This document shows, piece by piece, positions 9,498-19,441 of a DNA stretch of 64,000 nucleotides. The translations under genes were made by a program, and so were the position numbers. This stretch comes from Natrialba swarupiae (GTDB lineage: Archaea > Halobacteriota > Halobacteria > Halobacteriales > Natrialbaceae): the NCBI RefSeq assembly GCF_008245225.1, contig NZ_VTAW01000021.1:1-64000 (forward strand). Direction: 5' to 3'. The first letter of the stretch is position 1. Every line of letters begins with the position of its first letter. The notes beneath the pieces were generated by a model. That model was not told where the DNA came from. It ran no database searches and saw nothing but the letters and a program-made list of their open reading frames with translations.

Positions 9498-10646
9498 TTA
9501 TCGCTCCTCGAGCGGGACGAGCTCCTGGTCTTGGGGCCCGGTGTAGCGGGCACGGGGGCGGATGAGCCGGTTGTCATCCTGGTACTCGAGGACGTGGGCG
9601 ATCCAGCCGCCGGCGCGGCTCATCGCGAAGATCGGGGTGTACATATCGATCGGGATGCCGAGCTGGTAGTAGACGGAGCCGGAGTAGAAGTCGACGTTCG
9701 GAGCGATCCCCTTCTCGGGGAGCCCCTTCTCCTCGGTGAGATACTGCTCGATGGTGGTGGTGTACGTGTACCACCGGTCGTCGCCGTTTTCGGCGAGTTC
9801 CTCGCTTCGCTCCTGAAGGATTCGTGCCCGTGGGTCCTTGACGTTGTAGACGCGGTGGCCGAAGCCGGGGATACGCCGCCCCTCCTCGATCGCTTGTTCG
9901 ATCCACTCGCGGTGGTCGAGATCGCTCTCGTCGATCTCGAACAGCACTTCCATGACGTCCTGGTTCGCACCGCCATGAAGCGGCCCGGAGAGCGCCCCGA
10001 TTCCACCGGTGACGGCGCTGTAGATGTCGGCCATCGTCGAGCCGATCACCATCGAAGTGAACGTCGAGGCGTTCAGCCCGTGGTCCGCGTGGAGAATGAG
10101 CGCCTGGTCGAATGTCTCGGCCGCAACGTCGTCGGGTTCCTCGCCGGTGAGCATGTAGAGGAAGTTCGCCGCAAGCCCCAGGTCAGGGTGTGGATCGACC
10201 GGCTCCTCGCCGATCCGGTAGCGCTCGAACGCGGCCAGCGCGGTCGGAATCTTCGCGGTGATCCGTCGACCCATTCGGAGCGTCGCCTCGAGGTCTGCGG
10301 GGTCGGCGTCGGTTTCGGGTTCGGTGGCCGAGAACATCGACACCGCCGTCCGGAGGGCGGCCATCGGTCGTTCCTCGGCGTCGGCCAGTCGCTCCATCGT
10401 CGCGAGGACGTCCTCGCTGACCGCTTGCTCGTCGTCCAGGGAGGCCGTAAACGCCTCGAGTTCGTCCTCATCCGGCAGGTGGCCGTGCCACAACAGGTAG
10501 AGGACTTCTTCGTAGTTCGCACCGCGCGCAAGGTCTTCGATCGCATAGCCGCGATAGATCAGTCGACCTTCGTCGCCGTCGATGGAGCTGAGTTCCGATT
10601 CCGCGACGAGAACCCCCTCCAGTCCTTTCCTGAGGTCGTCAACCAT
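9498..10646 (-). CDS. citZ: Citrate synthase
   Basis: Condenses oxaloacetate and acetyl-CoA in the TCA cycle. The three catalytic residues are visible: H224 in GPLHGGAN, H264 in GFGHRVY and D319 in NVDFYSG. HADHGLNAST (186-195) is also conserved. The 382-residue length is that of the short archaeal/Gram-positive type. Another TCA gene, aconitase, is at the right end of the window but not linked. A methylcitrate role cannot be excluded from sequence alone. Confidence 0.95.
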   Translation of the reverse strand: MVDDLRKGLEGVLVAESELSSIDGDEGRLIYRGYAIEDLARGANYEEVLYLLWHGHLPDEDELEAFTASLDDEQAVSEDVLATMERLADAEERPMAALRTAVSMFSATEPETDADPADLEATLRMGRRITAKIPTALAAFERYRIGEEPVDPHPDLGLAANFLYMLTGEEPDDVAAETFDQALILHADHGLNASTFTSMVIGSTMADIYSAVTGGIGALSGPLHGGANQDVMEVLFEIDESDLDHREWIEQAIEEGRRIPGFGHRVYNVKDPRARILQERSEELAENGDDRWYTYTTTIEQYLTEEKGLPEKGIAPNVDFYSGSVYYQLGIPIDMYTPIFAMSRAGGWIAHVLEYQDDNRLIRPRARYTGPQDQELVPLEER

Positions 10647-10815
10647 ACTCGAAGTTTCGCATCCCGATGGAAAAGTATTGTCGTTTGTCCGCCCTCACGG
10701 CCGAACACGTCCGATGTATGCGTTTACCAGCGGTCGGAAGAACGACTGACAGAACGTATTCGATTGAGAATTTCGCGAACGTCTACTTCTCGCCCACGAC
10801 GGGGCCTCGTTTTCG

Positions 10816-11469
10816 TTATTTTTCAAGAAAGCCGTCCATGAGCTTCGTCTGGGCAGCGGCCAGATGCTCGGTGAACGTCGATCGCGCGACGCCGAGTTCG
10901 GCCGCGACGTCCGTCGCGTTCGCCCCTTTCGGGTACTCGAAGTAGCCCATCTCGTGGGCCGTCTCGAGGATCTCTCGTTGCCGGTCGGTCAGCGCGCCCC
11001 GATCGACGACGACCGGATCGACCGACTCGCCGCTTGGATCTTCCGTGAGCTCCTCGACGAGAACCCCCTCGAAGCGCTCGCGAAGTCCGTCGACGATCCC
11101 GGCGAGCTCCTCGAGTTCGAGCGTTCGAAACGACAACAGCACCGCCCCGTCTCGAGCGCTGACCGACGACACCGGCGTCCCGGACTCCTCGACGACCTCA
11201 CACGCACAGCCGACATCGCGTTCGCGTTCGAACCGATACACTGTCTCGTGCTCGTTCGCCTGGACCGGCGTGAGATCGGTCTCCACGTCGTCCGGTGATG
11301 GATCGTTGTCGGTTGGTAGCGTAAACTCCTCGACGACGCGATCGTCGTTCTCGCCGCCGGCTCGCGTCCAGGTTACCGACTCCGCCGGTTCCTCGGTGGT
11401 CGCGGTGACGCCTGCGACGGGACAGCTTTCTGGGTCGGAGACCGCCACGGTTGCACGAAATCCAGTCAT
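10816..11469 (-). CDS. HTH-10 domain (bacterio-opsin activator type) transcriptional regulator
   Basis: Residues 160-217 form the HTH-10 domain characteristic of haloarchaeal Bat-like regulators: LTDRQREIL, GYFEYPKGANATDVA, then the recognition region GVARSTFTEHL. The N-terminal 155 residues form a sensor-like domain of the type often paired with HTH-10. The frame extends upstream to 11754, but ATG at 11469 (MTGFRATV) gives the conserved N-terminus and 217 residues, normal for the family. No ligand or target is evident. It is transcribed toward citrate synthase, separated by about 170 bases. Confidence 0.88.
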   Translation of the reverse strand: MTGFRATVAVSDPESCPVAGVTATTEEPAESVTWTRAGGENDDRVVEEFTLPTDNDPSPDDVETDLTPVQANEHETVYRFERERDVGCACEVVEESGTPVSSVSARDGAVLLSFRTLELEELAGIVDGLRERFEGVLVEELTEDPSGESVDPVVVDRGALTDRQREILETAHEMGYFEYPKGANATDVAAELGVARSTFTEHLAAAQTKLMDGFLEK

Positions 11470-11813
11470 ACGTATTCGTAGGGACGGCCCGTGCGATAAC
11501 GTCCCACGGGAATTCCCAGTCGGTGAAAGTACGGTCCCGAAGGACAGCCGACCCCGCCCTGGAGCGATTGCGCTCGGCGAGTCACTCGAGAGCGCCAGAA
11601 GCGGCCGGCACCGACGGCTCGAGAGCGACGATCTCGACTCGCAACATCCCCTGTCACCGTCTCGCCGTCGAATAGGTCCCGCTGTGCCAACACGTGCTAG
11701 TGGCGTCCCAAGCCTGCAGTCGACACTTGGGACGGTATCAGAACAGAGCAGCACACGGAACCTCGAGATGCGTATGGTCGGCCGACGGCTTCCGTTCTAC
11801 CGTGACTGCTCGC

Positions 11814-12176
11814 TCAGAACGATTGGCCGAGTTTTTCGCGACTGATCCGGATACCGGTCGGCGTGATGATCATCTGGTCGTCGCCTTTGCGGACGATGTC
11901 GCCGTCGACCTCCTGGGCGACCTGTCGGAGTTCGTCGACGATATGCTCGACTGTGCTGTCTTTGGTCCGCAGCCGCGTCACGTCGGCGATGACTATATCG
12001 CCGTCGTAGACAGCCTCCTTGATGTCGATCGCGTCGGCCTGTCCGCCAACCTCGGCGATATGTACTTGCATGCTCGCGCCGGCCGAGTCCGCCGCGACGT
12101 CGTCGAGGTCCAGTTCGACGTAATCCTCGGCGGTCCGTGTCTGATCACCGCCGATGATCTTGCTCATAATACCCAT
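11814..12176 (-). CDS. sepF: Cell division protein SepF
   Basis: Archaeal SepF anchors the FtsZ ring to the membrane. The 120-residue protein has a short N-terminal helix region (MGIMSKIIGG, the probable membrane-binding part) and a C-terminal SepF domain (about 35-120) with the family strands IVIADVTRL and DQMIITPTGIRI. Archaeal SepF is normally about this size. Alternative start ATG at 12167 would remove three residues. Monocistronic. Confidence 0.9.
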   Translation of the reverse strand: MGIMSKIIGGDQTRTAEDYVELDLDDVAADSAGASMQVHIAEVGGQADAIDIKEAVYDGDIVIADVTRLRTKDSTVEHIVDELRQVAQEVDGDIVRKGDDQMIITPTGIRISREKLGQSF

Positions 12177-12305
12177 TGCAAGAAGCCACTGTCGCGGCGA
12201 GTATAGTTCTTACGTCAGACACAATCACGAGTGTCGACAAATCCGAGGCGCGTGACCGGAGCCGAATCTCGAGTCCGCACAATAGAACGGTAGGAGTAAC
12301 CCGTC

Positions 12306-13610
12306 TCAGTCGAAATCGGCGAACGTCGGTCGCTCCGTGTCGCCGGGGAACCTCTCGACCGGCACCTGCGTCTGGTCGCCCGATTCCATGTCCTTGATCG
12401 TCACCTCGTCGTTTGCGAGGTCCTGTTCGCCGACAATGACGACCGTCTCGGCGTTTATCGAGTCGGCGTAGTTCAACTGCGAGCCGAACGATCGCCCTGC
12501 GACGTCGGTCTCGACGACGTGTCCGTTCTCGCGGAGATCACGACAGATCCGGGCCGCCTCCGGCCGCGTATCGCCGATCTGGAGGACGTAGTAGTCGGTT
12601 GCCACTTCTTCGTCGGGCCAGACACCCGCGCGCTGACAGAGCAACGAAAGCGTCGCGTGGCCGGGGGCGACGCCGACGGCGGGCGTCGGCTGGCCGCCGA
12701 AGCTCTCGATCAGATCGTCGTAGCGGCCACCGCCGAAGATCGACCGTGAAACCTCGCCGGTGGAGTCGAAACACTCGAAGACGACGCCCGTATAGTAGTC
12801 CAGTCCGCGGGCGGTCTCGAGTGAGATCGTACAGTACTCGCGAGCACCGAAGTCCTCGGCGGCCGAGAGCACCGCCTGCAGGTTCTCGACGGCGCCGTCG
12901 ACGCGCTCGGTGTCGGCGAACGCTTTCACGTCCTCGAGATCGCCGCCGGAGACGAGGTCGGCGAACTCGACGGCCTGGTCGGCCGACAGCCCCGCCCCGA
13001 TCAGCAGGTCGTGGTACTCCGCAGTCTCGAGTTTGTCGGATTTGTCGACGGCGCGGATGGCGTCGTCGACGTCGACGTCGGCGTCGAACGTCTCGAGGAC
13101 GCCGCCTAAGACGTCGCGGTGTGAGATTCGGAACTCGAACTGGTCGCCGGTGAGTCCGAGGCCGGTGAGGGCGTCTGCGGCCCACGCGAGGATCTCGGCG
13201 TCGGCTTCGGGCTCGGAAGAGCCGAAGATGTCGACGTTGGTCTGATAGAACTCGCGCTGGCGGCCCTGCTGGACCTGTTCGTAGCGCCAGAACGGCCGCG
13301 TCGAGAACCACTTGATCGGCTTCGACAGCGCCTGTTGTTTGGCGACGACCATCCGCGCGACGGTGGGCGTCAGTTCCGGCGTCATCGCCACGTGGCGTCC
13401 ACCCTGGTCCTCGAAGGAGTACAGTTCCTCGACGATCTCGTCGCCGCTTTTGTCCGTCCACAGCTCGGCGCGTTCGAGGGCCGGCGTGGCGACCTCGCGG
13501 AACCCGTACCGTCGTGCGGCGTCCTCCAGCGTGTCGATGGTCGCCCGCCTGGCGGCCATCTCGCCGGGGTAGAAGTCACGAAAGCCCTTGATTCGGTCGT
13601 ACATGACCAT
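12306..13610 (-). CDS. hisS: Histidine--tRNA ligase
   Basis: Class II aminoacyl-tRNA synthetase. Recognisable segments are KGFRDFYPGE at the N-terminus, the motif 2 region (TRPFWRYEQVQQGRQREFYQ), and the histidine-specific ARGLDYYTGVVFE near residue 270. The C-terminal anticodon-binding domain follows. The 434-residue length is normal. Start is ATG at 13610 or, better matching relatives (MYDRIKGF), ATG at 13604. Confidence 0.96.
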   Translation of the reverse strand: MVMYDRIKGFRDFYPGEMAARRATIDTLEDAARRYGFREVATPALERAELWTDKSGDEIVEELYSFEDQGGRHVAMTPELTPTVARMVVAKQQALSKPIKWFSTRPFWRYEQVQQGRQREFYQTNVDIFGSSEPEADAEILAWAADALTGLGLTGDQFEFRISHRDVLGGVLETFDADVDVDDAIRAVDKSDKLETAEYHDLLIGAGLSADQAVEFADLVSGGDLEDVKAFADTERVDGAVENLQAVLSAAEDFGAREYCTISLETARGLDYYTGVVFECFDSTGEVSRSIFGGGRYDDLIESFGGQPTPAVGVAPGHATLSLLCQRAGVWPDEEVATDYYVLQIGDTRPEAARICRDLRENGHVVETDVAGRSFGSQLNYADSINAETVVIVGEQDLANDEVTIKDMESGDQTQVPVERFPGDTERPTFADFD

Positions 13611-13676
13611 CCGTTCGGGAACGGCGAACTTCTATTCTTTCGTTCGCGGACGAAGACCGCGCGTTCGTTCCGGGGC

Positions 13677-13767
13677 GGTACTATAGTAACAACTGAAACG
13701 ATGTACACACCGATCGCCGATCCGCCTGGCGGACGGGGTTACAATGACGTTCAGTGGCTACTATACC
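13677..13767. repeat. Second-type intergenic imperfect palindrome
   Basis: Left end GGTACTATAGTAACAACTGA and right end read in reverse complement, GGTATAGTAGCCACTGAACG, are imperfectly related over about 40 bases, with a short GC-rich centre. It lies between hisS (upstream side) and the 3' end of the RDD gene, whose stop codon is 8 bases away. The size and layout resemble the TGATACGG elements, but the sequence is a different family. Confidence 0.6.
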
Positions 13768-13774
13768 GGGCTCG

Positions 13775-14254
13775 TTAGTGTTCGGTCTCCCGTTTCGCCC
13801 GGAGAACGACGGTTTTCGCGACCATATCGCCGACCCGCTGGTTGCGGTCGGTGAAAAAACAGACCACCGCGACGACGAGTGGCCAGAAGCCAATTCCGTC
13901 GATCAGCCAAAGGAAATTCCGAACGACCGAAGCACCCATCGTACACTTCGATCCGTCCTCTTTGACGACGACGAGTCCGAACAACGCCTTGCCTGGCGTC
14001 CGACCGAAATGTCCCTCCATCATGAAGAAGTAGTAGATGAAGAAGACGAACACCGCCGTGATCCCGACGAAGACGATCAGCGTCGAGAGGGCGTTCGAAA
14101 CGGTCTGGAGAAACGTGGATGCGATCGCGGTCGTCACGAACAGGAAGACGATCCCGCCGAAGACGACGATCGAATCGACGACGTACGCACCGATTCGCCC
14201 GACGAGAACCTCGTCTTCCGTCCCAGAAACGGGGCGTGGATGGCGCTCGAGCAT
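13775..14254 (-). CDS. RDD family membrane protein
   Basis: 159 residues from ATG 14254, with three to four hydrophobic segments. The family signature is visible as RIGAYVVDSIVV near the N-terminus and GRTPGKALFGLVVV after the second segment, which are the conserved Arg and Asp positions of RDD proteins. A longer start (14290) is disfavoured because a TATATAC box at about 14281-14288 would then lie inside the gene. From ATG 14254 that box is about 30 bases upstream, giving a near-leaderless transcript. RDD proteins have been linked to ion transport in some bacteria; here the role is unknown. Confidence 0.82.
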   Translation of the reverse strand: MLERHPRPVSGTEDEVLVGRIGAYVVDSIVVFGGIVFLFVTTAIASTFLQTVSNALSTLIVFVGITAVFVFFIYYFFMMEGHFGRTPGKALFGLVVVKEDGSKCTMGASVVRNFLWLIDGIGFWPLVVAVVCFFTDRNQRVGDMVAKTVVLRAKRETEH

Positions 14255-14280
14255 GATACGATAGTCGAGCGACACGAACA

Positions 14281-14288
14281 GTATATAC
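14281..14288 (-). promoter_or_regulatory. TATA box of the RDD gene
   Basis: GTATATAC read on the minus strand, about 30 bases before ATG 14254, the usual archaeal TATA-to-start distance for leaderless mRNAs. It decides the start codon. Confidence 0.5.
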
Positions 14289-14364
14289 ATTCCGATCCGG
14301 CGACGCGAGGTGAAACGAAAACCCCCGGAACAGTGATTTGGTCCACCGTCGCGTACGAGTTCGT

Positions 14365-15117
14365 ATGTGCGGACGCTACTCGCTGTTTACTCCGCCCGAC
14401 GACCTCGAGGATCGGTTCGGCGCGTCGTTCGACTGGACGGTCTCGCCGCGGTACAACGCGGCACCGAGCCAGCGCCTCCCGGTGATCACGGACGAAACGC
14501 CCGAGACGTTCGAGCGCTTCGAGTGGGGGCTCGTTCCCGAGTGGGCCGACGACAGTGACGGAATCATCAACGCACGAGCGGAGACGATCGACGAGAAACC
14601 GAGTTTTCGCGACGCCTACCGTGGTCGATCGCCGTCCGCCGCCGATAGTGGCGGCTCGCTCGAGACGCCTGCGGCGGGTCGGTGTCTGGTTCCGGCCGAC
14701 GGCTTCTACGAGTGGGTCGAGACGCCGGACGGAAACCGACCGTACCGGGTCGCCTTCGAGAACGATCGCCCGTTCGCGATGGCGGGGCTGTGGACGCGCC
14801 GGGAGCCGACGTCGGATGCGACCCAGACCGGTCTCGACGCGTTCGGTGGCGGCGCGGATCTCGAGGACGAGACCGGTGGGCCACTCGAGACGTTCACCGT
14901 CGTGACGACCGAACCGAACGACCTCGTTGCGGACCTCCACGGCCGGATGGCGGTCATCCTCAAGCCCGACGACGAGAGACGGTGGCTCACCGGTGACGAT
15001 CCTCGGGACGTCCTCGCACCGTACCCGGACGATGAACTTCGAGCGTACCCGGTTTCGACGGCCGTCAACGATCCGTCAGTCGACGATCGTTCACTGATCG
15101 ATCCGATCGAGACGTGA
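14365..15117 (+). CDS. SRAP (YedK/HMCES-like) protein
   Basis: SRAP proteins use an N-terminal Cys2 to cross-link abasic sites in single-stranded DNA. ATG 14365 gives MCGRYSLFTPP, exposing Cys2 after Met removal; the upstream extension of the frame would bury it. Other active-site segments are present: YNAAPSQRLPV (Asn), NARAETIDEKPSFR (Glu) and LHGRMAVIL (His). Length is 250 residues. It has its own position between the divergently transcribed RDD gene and thermosome. Function in haloarchaea is inferred from the bacterial and human proteins. Confidence 0.92.
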   Translation: MCGRYSLFTPPDDLEDRFGASFDWTVSPRYNAAPSQRLPVITDETPETFERFEWGLVPEWADDSDGIINARAETIDEKPSFRDAYRGRSPSAADSGGSLETPAAGRCLVPADGFYEWVETPDGNRPYRVAFENDRPFAMAGLWTRREPTSDATQTGLDAFGGGADLEDETGGPLETFTVVTTEPNDLVADLHGRMAVILKPDDERRWLTGDDPRDVLAPYPDDELRAYPVSTAVNDPSVDDRSLIDPIET

Positions 15118-15133
15118 CCGCTCCCAGAGGTAC

Positions 15134-15230
15134 TTAAATATGGCGAACGATATCGGTTCCGAATCGGCTCCGTTCGGAGCGATCCCTTCGTCCGAGTAGA
15201 CGGAAAGGACACCGCCATACGGCGATTTAA
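15134..15230. repeat. Spaced inverted repeat upstream of the thermosome gene
   Basis: TTAAATATGGCG at 15134-15145 is mirrored by CGCCAT (15213-15218) and ATTTAA (15225-15230), i.e. the same two half-blocks with a six-base insertion, about 70 bases apart. It lies between SRAP and the thermosome promoter and could be regulatory; significance is uncertain. Confidence 0.35.
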
Positions 15231-15282
15231 CCCTCGGTCTCGATCGAACGTGTTACTGCGCTCCGCTCCAGTATAACGCCAC

Positions 15283-15289
15283 ATTTATG
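15283..15289 (+). promoter_or_regulatory. TATA box of the thermosome gene
   Basis: ATTTATG lies about 32 bases before the ATG at 15318, so the transcript would carry only a few leader bases. Haloarchaeal chaperonin genes are heat-induced; nothing here proves a specific heat-shock site. Confidence 0.45.
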
Positions 15290-15317
15290 TAGAAGGGCAA
15301 TCAATGATCGGTCGACT

Positions 15318-16988
15318 ATGAGCCAGCGAATGCAGCAGGGACAGCCGATGATCGTGATGAGCGAGGACTCCCAGCGCGTCAAGGACAAGAACGCGCAGGA
15401 CTACAATATCAGCGCCGCCCGTGCGGTCGCCGAGGCCGTACGCTCGACACTCGGCCCGAAAGGGATGGACAAGATGCTCGTCGACTCGATGGGGTCGGTC
15501 ACCATCACCAACGACGGCGTCACGATCCTCCAGGAGATGGACATCGACAACCCGACGGCCGAGATGATCATCGAGGTCGCCGAAACCCAGGAGGACGAGG
15601 CTGGTGACGGCACCACGACGGCCGTCGCGATCGCGGGCGAACTCCTCAAAAACGCCGAGGATCTCTTGGAACAGGACATTCACCCGACGGCGATCATCAA
15701 GGGTTTCCACCTCGCCAGCGAGCAGGCCCGCGCGGAAGTCGACGACATCGCACAGGACGTCGACACCAACGACGAGGAGCTTCTACGCTCGGTCGCCGAG
15801 ACGTCGATGACCGGAAAAGGTGCTGAGGTCAACAAGGAGCACCTCTCCCAGCTCATCGTCGACGCGGTCCGCGCGGTCACCGTCGAGAACGCCGACGGCG
15901 AGAACGTCGTCGACCTCGAGTTCCTGAACATCGAGGCCCAGACCGGTCGAAGCGTCGGCGAGTCCGACCTGCTCGAGGGCGGCATCGTCGACAAGGATCC
16001 CGTCCACGACAACATGCCGACGGCGGCCGAGAACGCCGACATCCTGCTTCTCAACCAGCCTATCGAGGTCGAGGAGACCGATGTCGACACCGAGGTCTCC
16101 GTGACGGATCCGGACCAGCTCCAGAAGTTCTTAGACCGTGAGGAAGAACAGCTCAAGGAGAAAGTCGACCAGATCGTCGACCTCGGAGCCGACGTCGTCT
16201 TCTGTCAGAAGGGGATCGACGACCTCGCACAGCACTATCTCGCGAAGGAGGGGATTCTCGCCGTCCGCCGCGCGAAGAAGTCCGACCTCGAGTTCCTGAA
16301 GGAAGTCGTCGGCGCCTCGATCGTCTCGGACCTCGAGAGCGCAACCGCAGAGGACCTCGGCTACGGCGACGTCACTCGTGACGAGGAGGACGAACTGTTC
16401 TACGTCGAAGGCGAGGGTGCCCACGGCGTCACTCTCTTGCTTCGTGGCTCGACCGACCACGTCGTCGACGAACTCGAGCGGGGCATCAACGACGCACTCG
16501 ACGTCGTCGCCCAGACCGTCTCCGACGGCCGCGTGCTGGCCGGCGGCGGCGCGATCGAGGTCGAACTCGCCTCGCGTCTGCGTGACTACGCCGACTCCGT
16601 CTCCGGGCGCGAACAGCTGGCCGTCGAGGCCTTCGCCGACTCGCTCGAGCTCGTCCCACGCGTGCTCGCCGAGAACGCGGGCCTCGACAGTATCGACACC
16701 CTGGTTGACCTGCGTGCGGCCCACGACGACGGCGACGTTACAGCCGGCCTGAACGTCTTCTCGAACGACGTCGAGAACACGTTCGAGGCGGGCGTCGTCG
16801 AGCCGGCCCACGCCAAAGAACAGGCGGTCACCTCCGCCAGCGAGGCCGCGAACCTCGTGCTCAAGATCGACGACATCATCTCCGCCGGCGACCTCTCGAC
16901 GGACAAAGGCGGCGACGAAGAAGGCGGTGCACCCGGCGGCGCTGGCGGCATGGGCGGCATGGGCGGCGGTATGGGCGGCATGATGTAA
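15318..16988 (+). CDS. thsA: Thermosome subunit (group II chaperonin)
   Basis: ATP-dependent protein folding in a double-ring complex. Group II motifs are clear: [10 protein letters not shown] (44-53), TNDGVTIL (64-71) and the catalytic GDGTTT (96-101). The C-terminus ends in a Gly/Met-rich repeat ([15 protein letters not shown]), which projects into the cavity in this family. Length 556 is typical. Haloarchaea usually carry two or three paralogues, so the choice between A and B in the symbol is not certain. Confidence 0.96.
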   Translation: MSQRMQQGQPMIVMSEDSQRVKDKNAQDYNISAARAVAEAVRSTLGPKGMDKMLVDSMGSVTITNDGVTILQEMDIDNPTAEMIIEVAETQEDEAGDGTTTAVAIAGELLKNAEDLLEQDIHPTAIIKGFHLASEQARAEVDDIAQDVDTNDEELLRSVAETSMTGKGAEVNKEHLSQLIVDAVRAVTVENADGENVVDLEFLNIEAQTGRSVGESDLLEGGIVDKDPVHDNMPTAAENADILLLNQPIEVEETDVDTEVSVTDPDQLQKFLDREEEQLKEKVDQIVDLGADVVFCQKGIDDLAQHYLAKEGILAVRRAKKSDLEFLKEVVGASIVSDLESATAEDLGYGDVTRDEEDELFYVEGEGAHGVTLLLRGSTDHVVDELERGINDALDVVAQTVSDGRVLAGGGAIEVELASRLRDYADSVSGREQLAVEAFADSLELVPRVLAENAGLDSIDTLVDLRAAHDDGDVTAGLNVFSNDVENTFEAGVVEPAHAKEQAVTSASEAANLVLKIDDIISAGDLSTDKGGDEEGGAPGGAGGMGGMGGGMGGMM

Positions 16989-17192
16989 CGCCGGCCACGT
17001 CCGAACGCTCACTCCGATCCAGCGACCCGTTTCCGACCATCGACTCGTTTTCGACCACCGACGTTTTATCGCCCGATTGATTCGCCAGCGCCCAGTCTGG
17101 CTTTCTCGGCGTGCGTATCACACTGTCAGCGTGCGTGATCACACCGAATGTGCGTGCAAACGATCTATCCGTCTCGAGGGTGTACTCGGCTC

Positions 17193-17333
17193 ATGGCATA
17201 CAGAACGACGATCGGCTGGTCGCTGTTCACTTCGGGTATCGTTACGCTCTTCCTGAAGCTCCTCCCCGGCGACTCGCTGTGGTGGGGACTCGTGTTGCTC
17301 GCTCTCGGTATCGTCATACTGTACGTCCGGTGA
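17193..17333 (+). CDS. Very small membrane protein
   Basis: 46 residues from ATG 17193 (MAYRTTIGW), with two short hydrophobic stretches (about 7-20 and 26-44) and a conserved-looking PGDSLWWGLVLLALG. No function is known to me. Codon usage resembles real genes and the frame is clean, but at this length the call remains tentative. The upstream in-frame extension to 17148 is not membrane-like and is rejected. Confidence 0.5.
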   Translation: MAYRTTIGWSLFTSGIVTLFLKLLPGDSLWWGLVLLALGIVILYVR

Positions 17334-17389
17334 GTTCGGGGCTCTCGATCCGGGCGTCTCGAACCCGCTCGTGGAAAATGGGGTCGCGA

Positions 17390-17854
17390 TCAGGCGTCGT
17401 CGACGTCGAGTTCGAACTGCTCGTTTTCGGAGACGGCGTTCAGGACGACGCTGGTGTTCGACGCCTTGATATCGGGATCGGTGAGCAGCGTCTTGATCTG
17501 GTCGTTCATCCCGTCTGTGTCCTTGAACTTCCCGATGGCGATCACGTCGTAGTCGCCGGTAACCTCGTAGACACTGATCATCTGCCGGTGTTCGCGTAGC
17601 GTATCGGTGATGTCGGGTAATGCGTTCCCTTCGACTTGCAACTGGATGACAGCGGTGACGTCGTAGCCGACCGCGTCGTAATCCAATCGGGGTGTATAGC
17701 CCTCGATTACTCCCTCGTCCTCGAGGTCAGAGAGGTGATTCGAGACGGTCGTCACGGAGACATCGAGTTCTTCGGCGAGACTTCGGAGACTCGCTCGGCC
17801 GTCCCCGAGAAGTGCATTCACTAGTTTTGCATCGAGATTTTCGTACGTCATCAC
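17390..17854 (-). CDS. lrp: Lrp/AsnC family transcriptional regulator
   Basis: 154 residues with the usual two parts: an N-terminal winged HTH (about 1-55, [18 protein letters not shown]) and a C-terminal RAM/ACT-like ligand-binding domain (about 65-145). It is divergent from glnA with only about 120 bases between the starts. Published work in Halobacterium links an Lrp next to glnA to its regulation; here that is inferred from the arrangement. A TATA-like ATTTCTAAAG (about 17876-17885) implies a leaderless start at 17854 or 17851. Confidence 0.92.
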   Translation of the reverse strand: MMTYENLDAKLVNALLGDGRASLRSLAEELDVSVTTVSNHLSDLEDEGVIEGYTPRLDYDAVGYDVTAVIQLQVEGNALPDITDTLREHRQMISVYEVTGDYDVIAIGKFKDTDGMNDQIKTLLTDPDIKASNTSVVLNAVSENEQFELDVDDA

Positions 17855-17977
17855 ATGTACTCTCTCACTCGACCCTTTAGAAATTTACGAATATACAATT
17901 CCGAGAGCACCAAGGAAGATTTGCTCGGATCAGCAGTGTTTTAGTAGGGGAGATGCTTGGATAGCACGACGAGAAAG
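17855..17977. promoter_or_regulatory. Divergent lrp/glnA control region
   Basis: The AT-rich centre (around 17876-17900) holds the TATA-like element for lrp on the minus strand. A TTTTAG element at about 17939-17944 fits the glnA promoter. The region is the natural place for Lrp binding, but I see no clear symmetric operator. Confidence 0.45.
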
Positions 17978-19333
17978 ATGACAAGCGGAAACATCAGCGA
18001 CACCGAACAGGCGGTACTCGACGAAATCGAAGAAAAGGACGTCGACTTCCTCCGTCTACAGTTTACCGATATTCTCGGAACGGTCAAGAACGTTTCAGTC
18101 CCGGCGCGCCAGGCCGAGAAGGCGTTCGCCGAGGGCATCTACTTCGACGGCTCCTCTATCGAGGGCTTCGTCCGCATTCAGGAATCGGACATGCGTCTGG
18201 TTCCCGACCCGGAGACGTTCGCGGTTCTGCCCTGGAGACAGAAAGAAGACAGCGCCGCCGGACGGATGATCTGTGACGTCTACGACACCTCCACCGGCGA
18301 GCCGTTCGAGGGCGATCCACGCCGCGTCCTGAAAAACGCCATCGACCGCGCCGAGGAGATGGGCTACGACGTCAACGCCGCGCCAGAACCCGAGTTCTTC
18401 CTCTTCGAGGAAGACGAAGACGGCTACGCGACGACCGAAACCGGAGACCACGGCGGCTACTTCGACGTCGCCCCGAAAGACCTCGCAAGCGACGTCCGCC
18501 GAGACATCATCTACGGACTCGAGGAGATGGGCTTCGAGATCGAAGCCAGCCACCACGAGGTCGCCCGCGGCCAACACGAGATCAACTTCGAGTACGACGA
18601 CGCACTCTCGACGGCCGACAACGTCGCGACGTTCCGTACGGTCGTCCGTGCAATCGCCGCCCAACACGACCTCCACGCGACGTTCATGCCCAAACCGATC
18701 CCGAAGATCAACGGCTCGGGCATGCACACCCACCTCTCGCTGTTCACCGAGGACGGCGAGAACGCGTTCCACGACGAGGACGACGAGTTCAACCTCTCGG
18801 ATACCGCACACTCGTTCCTCGCAGGGATCCTCGAGCACGCGCCGGCGATCACGGCCGTCGCGGACCCGACGGTCAACAGCTACAAACGCCTCGTCCCCGG
18901 CTACGAGGCACCGGTCTACGTCGCCTGGTCCGACCGCAACCGCTCGGCGCTGATCCGCAAGCCCGCCGCACGCGTTCCGGCGGCCTCGCGCATCGAAGCT
19001 CGCTTCCCCGACCCATCGTGTAACCCGTATCTCGCGCTGGCGGCGCTCATCCACGCGGGTCTCGACGGCATCGAGAAGGACCTCGAGTGTCCCGACCCGG
19101 TTCGCGAGAACATCTACGAGTTCGACGAGGAGAAACGCGAGGAGTACGGCATCGAGACGCTGCCGTCGAACCTCGGCGAGGCCGTCGACGCCTTAGAAGA
19201 GGACGAGGTCATTCTCGAGGCCCTCGGCGAACACGTCGGCCCCAAGTTCATCGAGGCCAAATCCCAGGAGTTCGAGGACTACCTCGTCGACGTCTCCCAG
19301 TGGGAACTCGACCGCTACCTCGAGACTTTCTAA
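17978..19333 (+). CDS. glnA: Glutamine synthetase, type I
   Basis: ATP-dependent amidation of glutamate, the main ammonia-assimilation step. Signature segments are DGSSIEGF, the ATP-binding [30 protein letters not shown], and [22 protein letters not shown] 17978 ([11 protein letters not shown]) is preferred over an upstream TTG; it gives 451 residues, the size of archaeal GSI. I do not see the tyrosine adenylylation segment of the bacterial GSI-beta form. Adjacent divergent lrp is the likely regulator. Confidence 0.96.
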   Translation: MTSGNISDTEQAVLDEIEEKDVDFLRLQFTDILGTVKNVSVPARQAEKAFAEGIYFDGSSIEGFVRIQESDMRLVPDPETFAVLPWRQKEDSAAGRMICDVYDTSTGEPFEGDPRRVLKNAIDRAEEMGYDVNAAPEPEFFLFEEDEDGYATTETGDHGGYFDVAPKDLASDVRRDIIYGLEEMGFEIEASHHEVARGQHEINFEYDDALSTADNVATFRTVVRAIAAQHDLHATFMPKPIPKINGSGMHTHLSLFTEDGENAFHDEDDEFNLSDTAHSFLAGILEHAPAITAVADPTVNSYKRLVPGYEAPVYVAWSDRNRSALIRKPAARVPAASRIEARFPDPSCNPYLALAALIHAGLDGIEKDLECPDPVRENIYEFDEEKREEYGIETLPSNLGEAVDALEEDEVILEALGEHVGPKFIEAKSQEFEDYLVDVSQWELDRYLETF

Positions 19334-19441
19334 ACGCAGTCTCTCGGTTGGCATCCGTTTTTTTTTCGGTCGACTCGACACTCAGCCGGCGGCTTCGACC
19401 GACGGACTCGAGGCGGTTCGTTCGGTAGAACGTAGTCGTGC

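Noticed and set aside
14255-14290. Longer start for the RDD gene
   Set aside because: It would place the TATATAC box inside the coding region; ATG 14254 fits a leaderless start.
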